From Lachnospiraceae bacterium (GTDB lineage: Bacteria; Bacillota; Clostridia; Lachnospirales; Lachnospiraceae): a DNA stretch of 64,000 nt. The translations under genes and the position numbers were made by a program. The stretch spans positions 1 through 64,000 of the forward strand of contig JALCKY010000002.1 in assembly GCA_022647575.1 (NCBI GenBank). The letters run 5' to 3'. The notes under the pieces are model-generated. The model was not told the origin of the DNA. It saw only the letters and a list, made by a program, of their open reading frames with translations, and made no database searches. Of this stretch, positions 33,956-43,632 are shown piece after piece. Numbering within the stretch: position 1 is the first letter of the stretch; each line of letters opens with the position of its first letter.

Positions 33956-35056
33956 ATGCTGAAGCACAGAGAGATTTTCCACGGCAGCGATCTTGAGAAG
34001 ATCGAGTCCGTGTACGGGATTAAAAAAGAAGAAATCGTCAGTTTTTCGGCCAACATCAATCCGCTCGGAATTTCCACGAAGCTCCGGGAAACCCTTTCCG
34101 AGCATCTGGATGCCATCACGACGTATCCGGACCGTGAATACACGGCTCTCCGGGAATGCATTGCTTCCTATACGGACATGGATGCCGACCAGATCATCGT
34201 GGGAAACGGTTCAACTGAACTCATTTCCCTGTTTATCCAGACGCAGCATCCCCGGAAGGCGGTCATCGTCGGACCGACCTATTCGGAATACGAACGGGAA
34301 GTAGCCCTGGGCGGCGGCACCTGCAAATACTATCCCCTCGAGGAAAGCCGCGGCTTCCGTCTCGATGTGGACAGTTTCTGCGCCTCCCTGGATGACAGCG
34401 TCGACCTGTGCGTGATGTGCAATCCGAACAACCCGACTTCCACTGCCGTGACCCGTCACGACATGAGGAAGGTTCTCGATACCTGCATGAAGCACGGCAC
34501 TTTCGTCATGGTCGATGAGACTTATGTGGAATTTGCCGATGACAGCCGCGAGATCACTTCGGTTCCTCTGGCGAATTCCTATACGAATATCATCGTACTC
34601 CGCGGCACTTCGAAATTCTATGCCGCCCCCGGACTGAGGCTCGGCTATGCCGTTACCGGCAACGCGGACCTGCGCCGTGCAATCAACAACCGCAAGAATC
34701 CGTGGACCATCAATTCGCTTGCGGAAATCGCCGGCCGGATCATGCTGCAGGACACGGAATATATCAAGAGGACGAAGAATCTGATTGATACGGAACGGAA
34801 GCGCATGGTCAGCGAGCTGAATCAGATGGGTTCGGTCAGGGTCTATGAACCGGACGCGAATTTCCTTCTCTTCAGGATTCTCCGTGAGGACGTGACGGCG
34901 GATATGCTTTTTGACCACTGCATCCGTAAGAAGATGATGGTCCGGGACTGCTCTTCGTTCCCGTTCCTGGACAACCGCTATATCCGCTTCTGTTTCATGC
35001 TGCCGGAGGACAACGACCGCCTTCTGGCTGCCTTCCGGGAAATCCTGCAGCAGTAG
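33956..35056 (+). CDS. PLP-dependent aminotransferase, HisC/CobD-like
   Basis: 366 residues from ATG 33956, chosen for AAGGAG and the family N terminus. FSANINPLGIS near residue 30 is typical of CobD (threonine-phosphate decarboxylase) and relatives. Other motifs are GNGSTELISL, GPTYSEYEREV, MCNPNNPTSTA, VDETYVEF, and RGTSKFYAAPGLRLGYA with the PLP-binding lysine. C-terminal NRYIRFCF fits the carboxylate-binding Arg. No cobalamin or histidine genes are nearby, so histidinol-phosphate aminotransferase, CobD or another amino-acid role remain open. Confidence 0.85.
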   Translation: MLKHREIFHGSDLEKIESVYGIKKEEIVSFSANINPLGISTKLRETLSEHLDAITTYPDREYTALRECIASYTDMDADQIIVGNGSTELISLFIQTQHPRKAVIVGPTYSEYEREVALGGGTCKYYPLEESRGFRLDVDSFCASLDDSVDLCVMCNPNNPTSTAVTRHDMRKVLDTCMKHGTFVMVDETYVEFADDSREITSVPLANSYTNIIVLRGTSKFYAAPGLRLGYAVTGNADLRRAINNRKNPWTINSLAEIAGRIMLQDTEYIKRTKNLIDTERKRMVSELNQMGSVRVYEPDANFLLFRILREDVTADMLFDHCIRKKMMVRDCSSFPFLDNRYIRFCFMLPEDNDRLLAAFREILQQ

Positions 35057-35365
35057 GTACCGGACGGAGCATCCCCTGCCGCAGAACACAGCCCTGTTGC
35101 ACGACGCCGTGCACGGAATACAGTCTGCGCATAAGACTGATACCCGCATCACGATTTCCAGATACGTTTTTCACAAATGATAAAATGAGCCTCTCCTGCG
35201 GAACTCGTCTGAGTGTTTTTGAAGGCATCAGTCTTCAAGCTCGTACAATCCTCGGAGAGGCTCATCATTTGTTCAAAACGAATCGGAAATCGGACGCGGG
35301 CATCAATGTCTTCTGCACAGATCTGTATTCCGTTCGCGGCATTATACGACAGCGTAAGGTGACGT
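35057..35365. other. Convergent intergenic region with structured element
   Basis: This 309-base stretch has no convincing gene. A long-range stem pairs ATGAGCCTCTCC (35185-35196) with GGAGAGGCTCAT (35254-35265), extended by CAAATG/CATTTG beyond a five-base bulge. Inside are two smaller hairpins, ACTC-GTCT-GAGT and TTGAAG/CTTCAA, giving a branched fold. Another hairpin, CAGTCT/AGACTG, lies near 35121-35139. A small RNA, a terminator region or a MITE relic are the options. Confidence 0.45.
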
Positions 35366-37528
35366 CTAGTAAGAGGCAATGTTCTCCGGCGTGTCGATAA
35401 TGATCGCACAGTCGCTCCGGAGATGCTGAAGAATGCTGATCATGACGTTCTCCGGTACGGAAACGCAACCGGACGTCGGCTTCCCCTGTTCGCAGTGAAG
35501 GAAAATCGCCGATCCGACATACGGCGTGCAGGACGGATTATAGGCAATCGGAAGAACGTAGCGGTATGCCGTGGTCATGTCGATCAGATGCTCGTCCAGT
35601 GCCGTGTTCCAGGAAGGCGTCACATTGTTCGTAGAAATCATCCGGTTGTAGTAAGCCGAAGCGGAATCCCCAACCCAGTACCAGGTGCTGTCCACTTTCG
35701 TATAAGGCAGCGAAGTTCCCGGGTTATCGCAGATGCCGAAAGGATTCCATATTCCGAAAATGCCGACCGGTGTTTTTCCGTCTCCTTCTCTTGTCTTTCC
35801 GAGGCCGTTCCTGCCGATGTATCCCGATGAAACAAGCAACTGGGTCCACGATCCGGAAGCGTCTTTTTCAAACATGGAAACTTCTGCCGTCGTGCCGGAG
35901 CCCGCCACGACGATCAGCTGGGAATGGGAAGACGCGGCATTCAGATCCGCTGTCCAGAGATTCTTCACGGTCGGGCTGACCGTAAAGCGCTGCGCCGCAG
36001 TACCGTTCGAGACATAAGCCTGTACATTCGTACCGGATGCGGACTGTCCGCCGGCGACATCAAGCACTGTCCCGAATGCCGACCGGAATGTATAGCTGCC
36101 GTTTCCGGCATAGACCGCGGACCACTGCTGGGCATTCGTTCCGTTGGAAGAATACTGCTGCACATTTGCCCCGGAAGCAGGACTTCCGCCGGTAATATCC
36201 AGAACCTTGCCGGATTTGACATTCGTGATGCGGTATCTTCCGCCGCCTGAATAATTCAGATAAAATTTCTGGGCATCGGTTCCGTTGGAGCTGTAAATCT
36301 GGACATTTGCGCCGTCACTCTTCGAGCCTCCGGAAATATCCAGCACTTTTGAGGCATCCAGCGCAGAAGCAATGGTGAAGCATCCGTCCGGAAGGGTTCT
36401 TGCGATATCCGCCGCTTCAAAAGAAAATTCCTGGGCCGCGGTACCGTTCGCCGTCCAGATTTCCGCATTCGTGCCGTCCGCAGACTGTGCCCCGGAAATG
36501 TCCAGGCAGGATTCCGGAGCGCACAGCGGCGTCAGGGTATAGCAGCCGTCCGCTTTTGCAGCCAGGCTCCATTTCTGGGCGGCAGAAGCATTCGGCGTAT
36601 ACTGCCGGACATTGGTTCCGTCTGAAGAGGCAGCTCCTGCCACATCCAAGGCAAGCGCCGAGCAGACCGGACTGATTTCAAAGTTCCCGTCCGAAAGGAC
36701 CGTCAGCGTGAACATCTGGGCGGCAGAACTGTTCTGCTCGTAGATCTGAAGATTGCCGCCGGAAGAAGTGCTTCCGCCTGCAAGATCCAGAACCTTGCTG
36801 TCCGCGTAGGACGTATGGATATAATAGGTTCCCGTCTGCAGACTCTCCTGCCCCGCGACGGAAAAGACGAACTGCTGAGCCGGCGTTCCGTTGTATTCGT
36901 AAACCTGCATTTCATTTCCGGAAAAGGCCTGACCTCCCGGAACATCGAATACCAGACTGCTGTTCGACGGACGGATGATGCAGGCACCCGATGCATCTTT
37001 CAGGATATAGAACTTCTGGGCTGCGGTACGGTTGCGGCTGTACTGCTGGATTTTCGTGCCGTTCACCGTTCCTCCGCCGGTAATGTCAATCGATTTTCCG
37101 GACTGATACGAAAAGATGGAGTAGAGTCCTCCGCCGAGCGGAGCTACTGTGAATTTCTGTCCGGCTGTTCCGGATGTCTTCTGCAGCGTCAGACGTGCTC
37201 CGGTATCAAAGGAATCTCCGGCAATGCCGAGTACTTCCGAATCATCCAGTTTCGAGGCAATCGTATAAATGCCCGCCGGAATCTGCGCATCTTCTGAAGG
37301 AAGGGCTGCATTCAGCCGTTCGGCGGCCGGCGTCTCATCTGCCGTCTCCGCTGTACCGGTCTCATCGGATGCCGTGCTTACATCTGATGCCTTATTCTCA
37401 TCTGATGCCGTGTTCACTTCCGGCGCAGACAAATCGTTCAGGCTGTCCGCAGAAACAGCCGCCGTTCCTCCGAACAGAGAGCACAGCATGGATACGGCAG
37501 ACAGCACGGCAGCAATTTTCTTCTTCAT
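35366..37528 (-). CDS. Secreted protein: nine ricin-type repeats and L,D-transpeptidase (YkuD) domain
   Basis: 720 residues. The signal peptide is MKKKIAAVLSAVSMLCSLFG with likely cleavage after AVSA. A Ser/Asp/Thr-rich stretch with repeated TASDE/KASDV units follows. Nine repeats of about 47 residues fill about 75-500, each with a core like LDIAGG-S-DGTNVQ-Y-SNGTAAQKF; that is three ricin-B beta-trefoils. The C-terminal 200 residues resemble YkuD: SGYIGRNGLG, GDGKTPVGIFGI, YNRMI, then SAIFLHC and TSGCVSV with the catalytic His and Cys. The usual Arg after GC is replaced by Ser. It probably binds cell-wall or host glycans and cross-links or modifies peptidoglycan. Confidence 0.88.
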   Translation of the reverse strand: MKKKIAAVLSAVSMLCSLFGGTAAVSADSLNDLSAPEVNTASDENKASDVSTASDETGTAETADETPAAERLNAALPSEDAQIPAGIYTIASKLDDSEVLGIAGDSFDTGARLTLQKTSGTAGQKFTVAPLGGGLYSIFSYQSGKSIDITGGGTVNGTKIQQYSRNRTAAQKFYILKDASGACIIRPSNSSLVFDVPGGQAFSGNEMQVYEYNGTPAQQFVFSVAGQESLQTGTYYIHTSYADSKVLDLAGGSTSSGGNLQIYEQNSSAAQMFTLTVLSDGNFEISPVCSALALDVAGAASSDGTNVRQYTPNASAAQKWSLAAKADGCYTLTPLCAPESCLDISGAQSADGTNAEIWTANGTAAQEFSFEAADIARTLPDGCFTIASALDASKVLDISGGSKSDGANVQIYSSNGTDAQKFYLNYSGGGRYRITNVKSGKVLDITGGSPASGANVQQYSSNGTNAQQWSAVYAGNGSYTFRSAFGTVLDVAGGQSASGTNVQAYVSNGTAAQRFTVSPTVKNLWTADLNAASSHSQLIVVAGSGTTAEVSMFEKDASGSWTQLLVSSGYIGRNGLGKTREGDGKTPVGIFGIWNPFGICDNPGTSLPYTKVDSTWYWVGDSASAYYNRMISTNNVTPSWNTALDEHLIDMTTAYRYVLPIAYNPSCTPYVGSAIFLHCEQGKPTSGCVSVPENVMISILQHLRSDCAIIIDTPENIASY

Positions 37529-37588
37529 TCCGCATTTCCTCCGGATAGATTCCGTAAGATGATTTCTTCTGGCAGCGTAACCGAATTT

Positions 37589-40500
37589 CTAAGTGTTGAG
37601 ATCGAACAGGGAAATCTGGTTGCTCTCCGGCACATCGGAAAGGATATCCAGCTCCGTCAGGGCATCGATGATCGTCTTGCTGACCTTCGTCCTGACCCGG
37701 AAATCATCCTTGGACAGGAACGGTCCCGCCTTCGCCGCTTCCTCGACCGCCACGGCCTGGGTATCGCCCAGTCCTTCAATCGAGTTGAGCGCCGGCATGA
37801 TCTTTCCGTCGATGATCTGGAATTTCGTGGCCTTCGCCCTGTACAGGTCAAGCTTCAGGAATTCAAAGCCGCGCGCATACATTTCACGGACAATCCTCAT
37901 GTCGCGCAGGGTGTCCTTCTCATTGTTGGAAAGCTCCTTGAAGCGGGCTTCGAAATCTTCAATGTGATGTTCCAGTTTTTCCCGTCCCAGGCACATCAGC
38001 CCGTAGCTGAACGTCGTCGAGCGGATGGAGTAATAAGCCGCATAATAAGCCTGCGGGAAATGAATCTTGTAATAGGCGATGCGGAACGCCATCATGACAT
38101 ACGCCGCGGCATGCGCCTTCGGGAACATGTATTTGATTTTCTTGCAGGACTCGATGTACCAGTCAGGGACATGGTGCTCCCGCATTTCCTCTTCCTGCTC
38201 CGGCTTCAGTCCTTTTCCTTTCCGCACGCCTTCCATAATTTTGAAGGAATCGGCAGGCTCCACGCCCCAGTCAATCAGGTTCAGCATGATATCGTCACGC
38301 GTACAGATGGCCGTGCCCAGCGTAGCCTGCCCGCTGCGGATATATTCCTGGGCATTGTCCAGCCAGACGTTGGTGCCGTGCGACAGGCCGGAGATCCGGA
38401 TCAGCTCCGAGAAGGTCTTCGGCTTCGTATCGAGGAGCATGCCCATGACGAATTCGGTTCCGAATTCGGGCACGCCGAGAACGCCTAGCTTGCAGCCGCC
38501 GATGTCATCCGGCTTGATGCCGAGAGCTTCCGTTCCCGAAAAGAGCGAAAGCACGCCCGGATCATCCAGCGGGACTTTCAGCGGGTCCTCTCCCGTCAGG
38601 TCCTGCAGCATGCGGATCATCGTCGGATCATCGTGTCCGAGGATATCCAGCTTCAGCAGGTTCTTGTCGATGGAATGATAATCGAAATGAGTCGTGATGA
38701 TGTCCGACTCCGTATCGTTCGCGGGACGCTGCACCGGCGTGAACCAGTTGATGTCCATGCCCTTCGGGACGACGATGACGCCGCCCGGATGCTGGCCGGT
38801 CGTGCGGCGGACGCCGACGCAGCCGGACGAAAGACGCTCCAGCTCGCAGGGACGCTTGGTCTCATTTCTCTCTTCAAAGAAATGCATCGCGTATCCGTAG
38901 GCCGTCTTGTCTGCCACCGTACCGATGGTTCCGGCCTTAAACGTCTGTCCTTTTCCGAAAATATTCTCCGTATAGGCCTGGGCCTTGCCCTGCTCGTCTC
39001 CGGAGAAATTCAGGTCGATATCGGGCTCCTTGTCTCCCTTGAATCCGAGGAAGGTCTCGAACGGAATGTCGAAGCCGTCCTTCTTCATCTGGGCTCCGCA
39101 CTCCGGACATTTCTTGTCCGGCATGTCGCAGCCGGCCCTGCCTTCGGACATGTACTTCTTCACATCCGGCGTATCGAATTCCGAATGATGGCAGACCGGG
39201 CAGTAATAGTGCGGCGGCAGCGGGTTGACCTCGGTAATGTCAGCCATCGTCGCAACGAGGGAGGAGCCGACCGAACCTCTCGATCCGACCAGATAGCCGT
39301 CGGAAAGCGATTTGGCAACCAGCTTCTGCGCGATGATGTACATGACGGAGTATCCGTTCTTGCAGATGGAATCCAGCTCCTTCGTCAGGCGCTCCTCCAC
39401 AGGTGCCGGCAGCGGCTCCCCGTACATCTGATGGGCCTTGCGGTAGCACATCGTCCGGAGGTCCTCTTCGGAATTCGGAATCTCCGGGGGACATTTGTCG
39501 GGATAGATCGGGGAAATGTTTTCGACCATGTCCGCGACTTTATTGGAATTCGTCACGACGACTTCAAAGGCCTTGGCATCGCCCAGATAGCGGAATTCCG
39601 AAAGCATTTCCTCCGTCGTCCGCAGATACAGCGGTGCCTGCGGCTCGTCCTTGAAGCCGTGGCCGACCTGGATGATCCGGCGGTAAATCTCGTCTTCCGG
39701 ATTCAGGAAATGGACATCGCACGTGGCGACGACCGGCTTGTGGAACTGCTCCCCGAGCTTGACGATCCGGCGGTTGATATTGCGCAGATCCTCCTCGCAG
39801 GTAATTCCCGAGATGTGGTCACGAACCAGATAGGCATTGTTGCCGGTCGGCTGTATTTCCAGATAATCGTAAAAATCGATGATCGATGCGATTTCCGCAT
39901 CGCTCCGGTTGCTGAGGATTGCCTGATAGAGTTCGCCTGCCGAGCAGGCCGTTCCCAGAAGGAGCCCGTTCCGGCATTCCGAAAGAAGGCTCTTGGGGAT
40001 CCTCGGGCGCGCCTTGAAATAATTCAGATGCGACTCCGAAACCAGCTTGTAGAGATTCCTCCTGCCCATTTCCGACCTGGCCAGGATGATGGCATGGTAA
40101 TAAGGCAGATTGCGGATACGCCGCACGTCCACCTTTCCCTTGCGGTTCAGTTCCCGGAGCGTACGGATGTCTTCTTTCTGCATCACGTCGAGGAGCTGCA
40201 GATAGACCAGGCACATGCTCTGGGACCGCGGGTAGGCACGCATCTCATTTTCACAGGGAACTTTCAGTTCCTTGCACAGACGCGCAAAACGGATCTTTCC
40301 GATCGAAGGCATCAGGTACCTTACGACCGATGGAATGTCAACATACGTCTCCGGGCAGGCATCGCCGAATTTTTCGCACGCCTGTCTCACGAAGCTCATT
40401 TCATAATCGGCATCGTAAGCCGCCAGCACGCAGCCTTGGCTGAATTCGAGGAACTGCTCCAGCGCTTCCTGCGGACCGGGAGCCTTTTCCAGCATTTCAT

Positions 40501-41995
40501 CGGAAATGCCGGTCTCCTGCTCGATGGAAAACGGAATCGGATGTCCCGGATTCACCAGCGTCTTGAATTCCCCGGCTGCTTTCCCGTCGATGATTTTCTG
40601 TGCCCCATACTCAATGATATCATGCGTGTACGGACTCTGGCCGGTCGTGACGGTCGAGAAAATGACAACCGGATCCTTCACGGATTCCGTGCGCCCGCCG
40701 ACGACAATGCTCTTGGTATCGTCAACCAGATAGGCTTCCATTCCGTAAATGATCTTCATGTCGGCATCCGCCGGGATGCCGTCTTTTCCGCCAATCGTAT
40801 GATAGGCTTCCGGAAAAGCCTGCACGACGCCGTGGTCGGTAATGGCGATGGCCTTCTGCCCCCAGCGGTAAGCCTGGCGGATGATGTCGGTCGCCGATGA
40901 GACTCCGTCCATGTCGCTCATCTTCGTATGGCAGTGGAGCTCGACCCGTTTCTCCGGCATCGAGTCCATGCGGGAAGAATGCAGGGGTTCCGATTTCTTG
41001 ATGGCATAGACGGAACGGATCATGCTTTCCTTGTCGAACGGATCAAAGTCCATCATGCCCCGCACAAGAAAAGCAGCTCCGTTTTTAAAAGCCCCTTCAT
41101 AGGCCGCAACTTCCTCCGGGTCGATCCAGAGCTTGAAGCGGATGCTGTCCGTATAGTCCGTCAGGGAGACGCTGAAAATAATGCGTCCGGATTTTGTCTC
41201 TCTCTCCGACGTCGCGAACACTTCGCCGCGGATGATGACTTCATGGGGGTCCTCTCCCAGTTCGGAAATCGGAACAGGTTCTCCCTCAAAGTCTTTTCCG
41301 TATATCAGGTTCGGATCCGCCGAGGTAAACCCTTTTTCCCTGCGGTACGTCTTCTCCTTTTTCGAAGGAAGCTTGACGGCTTTTTCCTCGGCGTGTTCCT
41401 TGCGGGCTTCATTTTTCTTCATGCGGCTTTCAACGATTTTCCGCATGCGTTCATCTTCCCTGCGGAAGAATTCATCGCCGTCCTCATGGATGTGATCGCA
41501 TTCCACCGAAACGGAAAATCCGGCCCGGTCGCAGAAGACTTTATCCAGGAAATGAAGCAGCTCTTCTTCCCGTGACTGATACAGGTCATCGTCCGGCAAT
41601 GAGACCAGGACCGTTCCGGGATCCGGGAATTCCACTCCCGCATGCAGGAACATCTGATGGATCAGATTGCTCTGCGTCTTCAGTTCAAGAAGCATGCTCG
41701 GGCGGTAGACTTTATAAAAATTCGCAGGCGTGTACTGCGCGGAGAGCTGGAACTTCTCCACGATCTTGACTTCCATGCGGACGTTGTCAAAAATCTGGGA
41801 GGCGATGGCGTCTTCCAGTTCATAGACATACTGCTTGCTGATCCAGTTGCGGGAGCTGATATAGACATGCAGGCTGTTCTTTGCCTGGTTCATCGTAATG
41901 CGCTCGACAATCACGCTCTGCAGCAGGCTGTTCAGTTCGGAGCTAACCTTCAGGTTCGGGAAAGCATCCGGGAAATCCATGGGCTTTCTTTCCAT
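37589..41995 (-). CDS. polC: DNA polymerase III alpha subunit, PolC type, degenerate exonuclease domain
   Basis: 1468 residues, PolC length. In order: N-terminal domains, an OB fold (about 240-340), a PHP domain (RVELHCHTKMSDMDGVSS, AIAITDHGVVQAFPEAYHT) interrupted by the exonuclease insert, then the polymerase core (LVGSRGSVGSSLVATM, zinc CPVC...CPECG, FLGFKGDKEPDIDLNFSGD catalytic Asp residues, GTIGTVADKTAYGY, KYMFPKAHAAAYVMMA). It replicates the chromosome. The exonuclease motifs, normally FDVETTG, AHNASFD and HRAxxD, read FSTVTTG, AYDADYE and MRAYPRS, so its metal ligands are lost. It starts eight bases after ispG in the thyA-folA-ispG-polC series. Confidence 0.96.
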   Translation of the reverse strand: MERKPMDFPDAFPNLKVSSELNSLLQSVIVERITMNQAKNSLHVYISSRNWISKQYVYELEDAIASQIFDNVRMEVKIVEKFQLSAQYTPANFYKVYRPSMLLELKTQSNLIHQMFLHAGVEFPDPGTVLVSLPDDDLYQSREEELLHFLDKVFCDRAGFSVSVECDHIHEDGDEFFRREDERMRKIVESRMKKNEARKEHAEEKAVKLPSKKEKTYRREKGFTSADPNLIYGKDFEGEPVPISELGEDPHEVIIRGEVFATSERETKSGRIIFSVSLTDYTDSIRFKLWIDPEEVAAYEGAFKNGAAFLVRGMMDFDPFDKESMIRSVYAIKKSEPLHSSRMDSMPEKRVELHCHTKMSDMDGVSSATDIIRQAYRWGQKAIAITDHGVVQAFPEAYHTIGGKDGIPADADMKIIYGMEAYLVDDTKSIVVGGRTESVKDPVVIFSTVTTGQSPYTHDIIEYGAQKIIDGKAAGEFKTLVNPGHPIPFSIEQETGISDEMLEKAPGPQEALEQFLEFSQGCVLAAYDADYEMSFVRQACEKFGDACPETYVDIPSVVRYLMPSIGKIRFARLCKELKVPCENEMRAYPRSQSMCLVYLQLLDVMQKEDIRTLRELNRKGKVDVRRIRNLPYYHAIILARSEMGRRNLYKLVSESHLNYFKARPRIPKSLLSECRNGLLLGTACSAGELYQAILSNRSDAEIASIIDFYDYLEIQPTGNNAYLVRDHISGITCEEDLRNINRRIVKLGEQFHKPVVATCDVHFLNPEDEIYRRIIQVGHGFKDEPQAPLYLRTTEEMLSEFRYLGDAKAFEVVVTNSNKVADMVENISPIYPDKCPPEIPNSEEDLRTMCYRKAHQMYGEPLPAPVEERLTKELDSICKNGYSVMYIIAQKLVAKSLSDGYLVGSRGSVGSSLVATMADITEVNPLPPHYYCPVCHHSEFDTPDVKKYMSEGRAGCDMPDKKCPECGAQMKKDGFDIPFETFLGFKGDKEPDIDLNFSGDEQGKAQAYTENIFGKGQTFKAGTIGTVADKTAYGYAMHFFEERNETKRPCELERLSSGCVGVRRTTGQHPGGVIVVPKGMDINWFTPVQRPANDTESDIITTHFDYHSIDKNLLKLDILGHDDPTMIRMLQDLTGEDPLKVPLDDPGVLSLFSGTEALGIKPDDIGGCKLGVLGVPEFGTEFVMGMLLDTKPKTFSELIRISGLSHGTNVWLDNAQEYIRSGQATLGTAICTRDDIMLNLIDWGVEPADSFKIMEGVRKGKGLKPEQEEEMREHHVPDWYIESCKKIKYMFPKAHAAAYVMMAFRIAYYKIHFPQAYYAAYYSIRSTTFSYGLMCLGREKLEHHIEDFEARFKELSNNEKDTLRDMRIVREMYARGFEFLKLDLYRAKATKFQIIDGKIMPALNSIEGLGDTQAVAVEEAAKAGPFLSKDDFRVRTKVSKTIIDALTELDILSDVPESNQISLFDLNT

Positions 41996-42003
41996 GTTCT
42001 CCT

Positions 42004-43065
42004 TTATTCCTCACTCTTCCAATTCTCGATTTCGGCTTTCAGCGTCGGAATCAGCTGGTCCTCCGGCATCTTTGCCAGGATCTTTCCCCTCTTCAGCAGA
42101 AGGCCCTCGCCCTTTCCGCCGCAGATGGCCAGATCCGCTTCCATCGCTTCGCCGGGCCCGTTGACGATGCAGCCCATGACCGCAACCTTGATGGAAAGAT
42201 CATAGTCCTTTACCATTTCCTCGGTACGGTTCGCCAGGGAAATCAGATCGACCTGGGTCCTCCCGCAGGTCGGACAGGAAACGACCTCGATTCCGCCTCT
42301 CCGAAGGCCGAGCGTCTTCAGGATCAGCTTCGCGGATTTCACTTCCTCCAGCGGGCTGCCGGTCAGCGAAACGCGGACCGTATCCCCGATGCCTTTCGAT
42401 AAAATGATTCCGAGTCCGACAGCCGACTTGATGTTTCCCGAATACAGCGTGCCCGCTTCGGTAATGCCGACATGCAGCGGGCAGTCTGATTTTTCGGCGA
42501 ATCGTTCATAAGCTTCCGCACACATCATCACGTCCGAAGACTTGATGGAGACCACCTGGTTCCGGCAACCGAGTTTCTCCAGGATCCGCACTTTGTCCAG
42601 CGCCGATTCCACAAGACCCTCCGCCGTCACGCGGCCGTATTTTTCGATGATGTCTTTTTCAAGCGAACCGGAATTCACCCCGACGCGGATCGGCAGGTCC
42701 ATTTCCAGGGCCTTGTCCGTCACGGCTTTGATCTTCTCTTCATCCCCGATGTTGCCGGGATTGATCCGGATCTTGTCCGCACCGTTTTCCATCGCAGCAA
42801 TCGCCAGACGATAGTCGAAATGAATGTCCGCCACAAGCGGAATGTGGATCTTCGCCTTAATCGTCCGGAGCGCTGCCGCCGCTTCCGGCGTAGGCACCGC
42901 ACAGCGGATGATCTCGCATCCGGCTTTCTCCAGTTCAAGGATCTGCCGGACTGTCGCTTCGGCATCTTCCGTTTTCGTATTCGTCATCGACTGGATCAGG
43001 ACAGGATTGCCGCCGCCGATGACACGGTCGCCGATTCGGACCGTTCTCGTATGTTCTCTCGTCAT
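42004..43065 (-). CDS. ispG: 4-hydroxy-3-methylbut-2-enyl-diphosphate synthase (GcpE)
   Basis: 353 residues, the short bacterial form. The start RTVRIGDRVIGGGNPVLIQSMTNTKT, then LVADIHFDYRLAI, KIRINPGNIG, and LGIILSKGIGDTVRVSLT are typical. Iron-sulfur ligands lie in SCPTCGRTQVDL and GCIVNGPGEA. It performs the penultimate step of the MEP isoprenoid pathway with ferredoxin or flavodoxin as electron donor. It lies between folA (5-base gap) and polC (8-base gap), all leftward. Confidence 0.96.
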   Translation of the reverse strand: MTREHTRTVRIGDRVIGGGNPVLIQSMTNTKTEDAEATVRQILELEKAGCEIIRCAVPTPEAAAALRTIKAKIHIPLVADIHFDYRLAIAAMENGADKIRINPGNIGDEEKIKAVTDKALEMDLPIRVGVNSGSLEKDIIEKYGRVTAEGLVESALDKVRILEKLGCRNQVVSIKSSDVMMCAEAYERFAEKSDCPLHVGITEAGTLYSGNIKSAVGLGIILSKGIGDTVRVSLTGSPLEEVKSAKLILKTLGLRRGGIEVVSCPTCGRTQVDLISLANRTEEMVKDYDLSIKVAVMGCIVNGPGEAMEADLAICGGKGEGLLLKRGKILAKMPEDQLIPTLKAEIENWKSEE

Positions 43066-43070
43066 CTTTT

Positions 43071-43562
43071 TTATTTCTTTCTTCTGTAAACAGCAAATGT
43101 GTAGATCAGGTCAAAGAAGGTATCTTCTTCACTTTCGGATTCCATTTCCCATTCCGGATCCTGATCCAGATTCGGGAAATAAGCATCGGCATCGTAGGCG
43201 CAGTCGATTTTCGTGATATACGCGGTATCGACATACGGAAGCATGGCCTTGTAAATGTCCGCGCCGCCGATCACGAAAGCATCGCTGTCCTTAATCTTGG
43301 CGGCACATTCAGCGGCCTCTTCTGCCGAATGCGCAATCAGCGCACCCTCGCAGGCATAATCCTTCTTCCGCGTGATGACGATGTTGATGCGGTCCGGGAG
43401 CGGGCGTCCCTTCGGAAGGGATTCCAGCGTTTTCCTTCCCATGATGACCGTATGTCCCGTCGTCATTTTCCGGAAATACGCCATATCTTTCGGAATGGAA
43501 ACCAGAAGTTTTCCGTTTTTTCCGATTCCCCAGTTTTTGTCACAGGCTGCGATACAGTTCAT
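43071..43562 (-). CDS. folA: Dihydrofolate reductase
   Basis: 163 residues. It begins MNCIAACDKNWGIGKNGKLLVSIPKDMAYFRKMT with the catalytic acid in PKDM; VIMGRKTLESLPKGRPLPDRINIVI binds NADPH, and FVIGGADIYKAMLPYVDTAYIT is the second nucleotide motif. It regenerates tetrahydrofolate, consumed by the thymidylate synthase encoded just upstream. Both are in one leftward series. Confidence 0.96.
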   Translation of the reverse strand: MNCIAACDKNWGIGKNGKLLVSIPKDMAYFRKMTTGHTVIMGRKTLESLPKGRPLPDRINIVITRKKDYACEGALIAHSAEEAAECAAKIKDSDAFVIGGADIYKAMLPYVDTAYITKIDCAYDADAYFPNLDQDPEWEMESESEEDTFFDLIYTFAVYRRKK

Positions 43563-43632
43563 CTTTCTCCTTTATTCCCGGGGCAGATTTTCCTGCCCGG
43601 CGGCTGTTTTCTTCAAATGACAATCGTTTTCT

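Noticed and set aside
38633-40900. Long open frame (755 codons) on the + strand opposite polC
   Set aside because: It lies wholly within polC, whose motifs are unmistakable; the translated product is Arg/His-rich and unlike any family.
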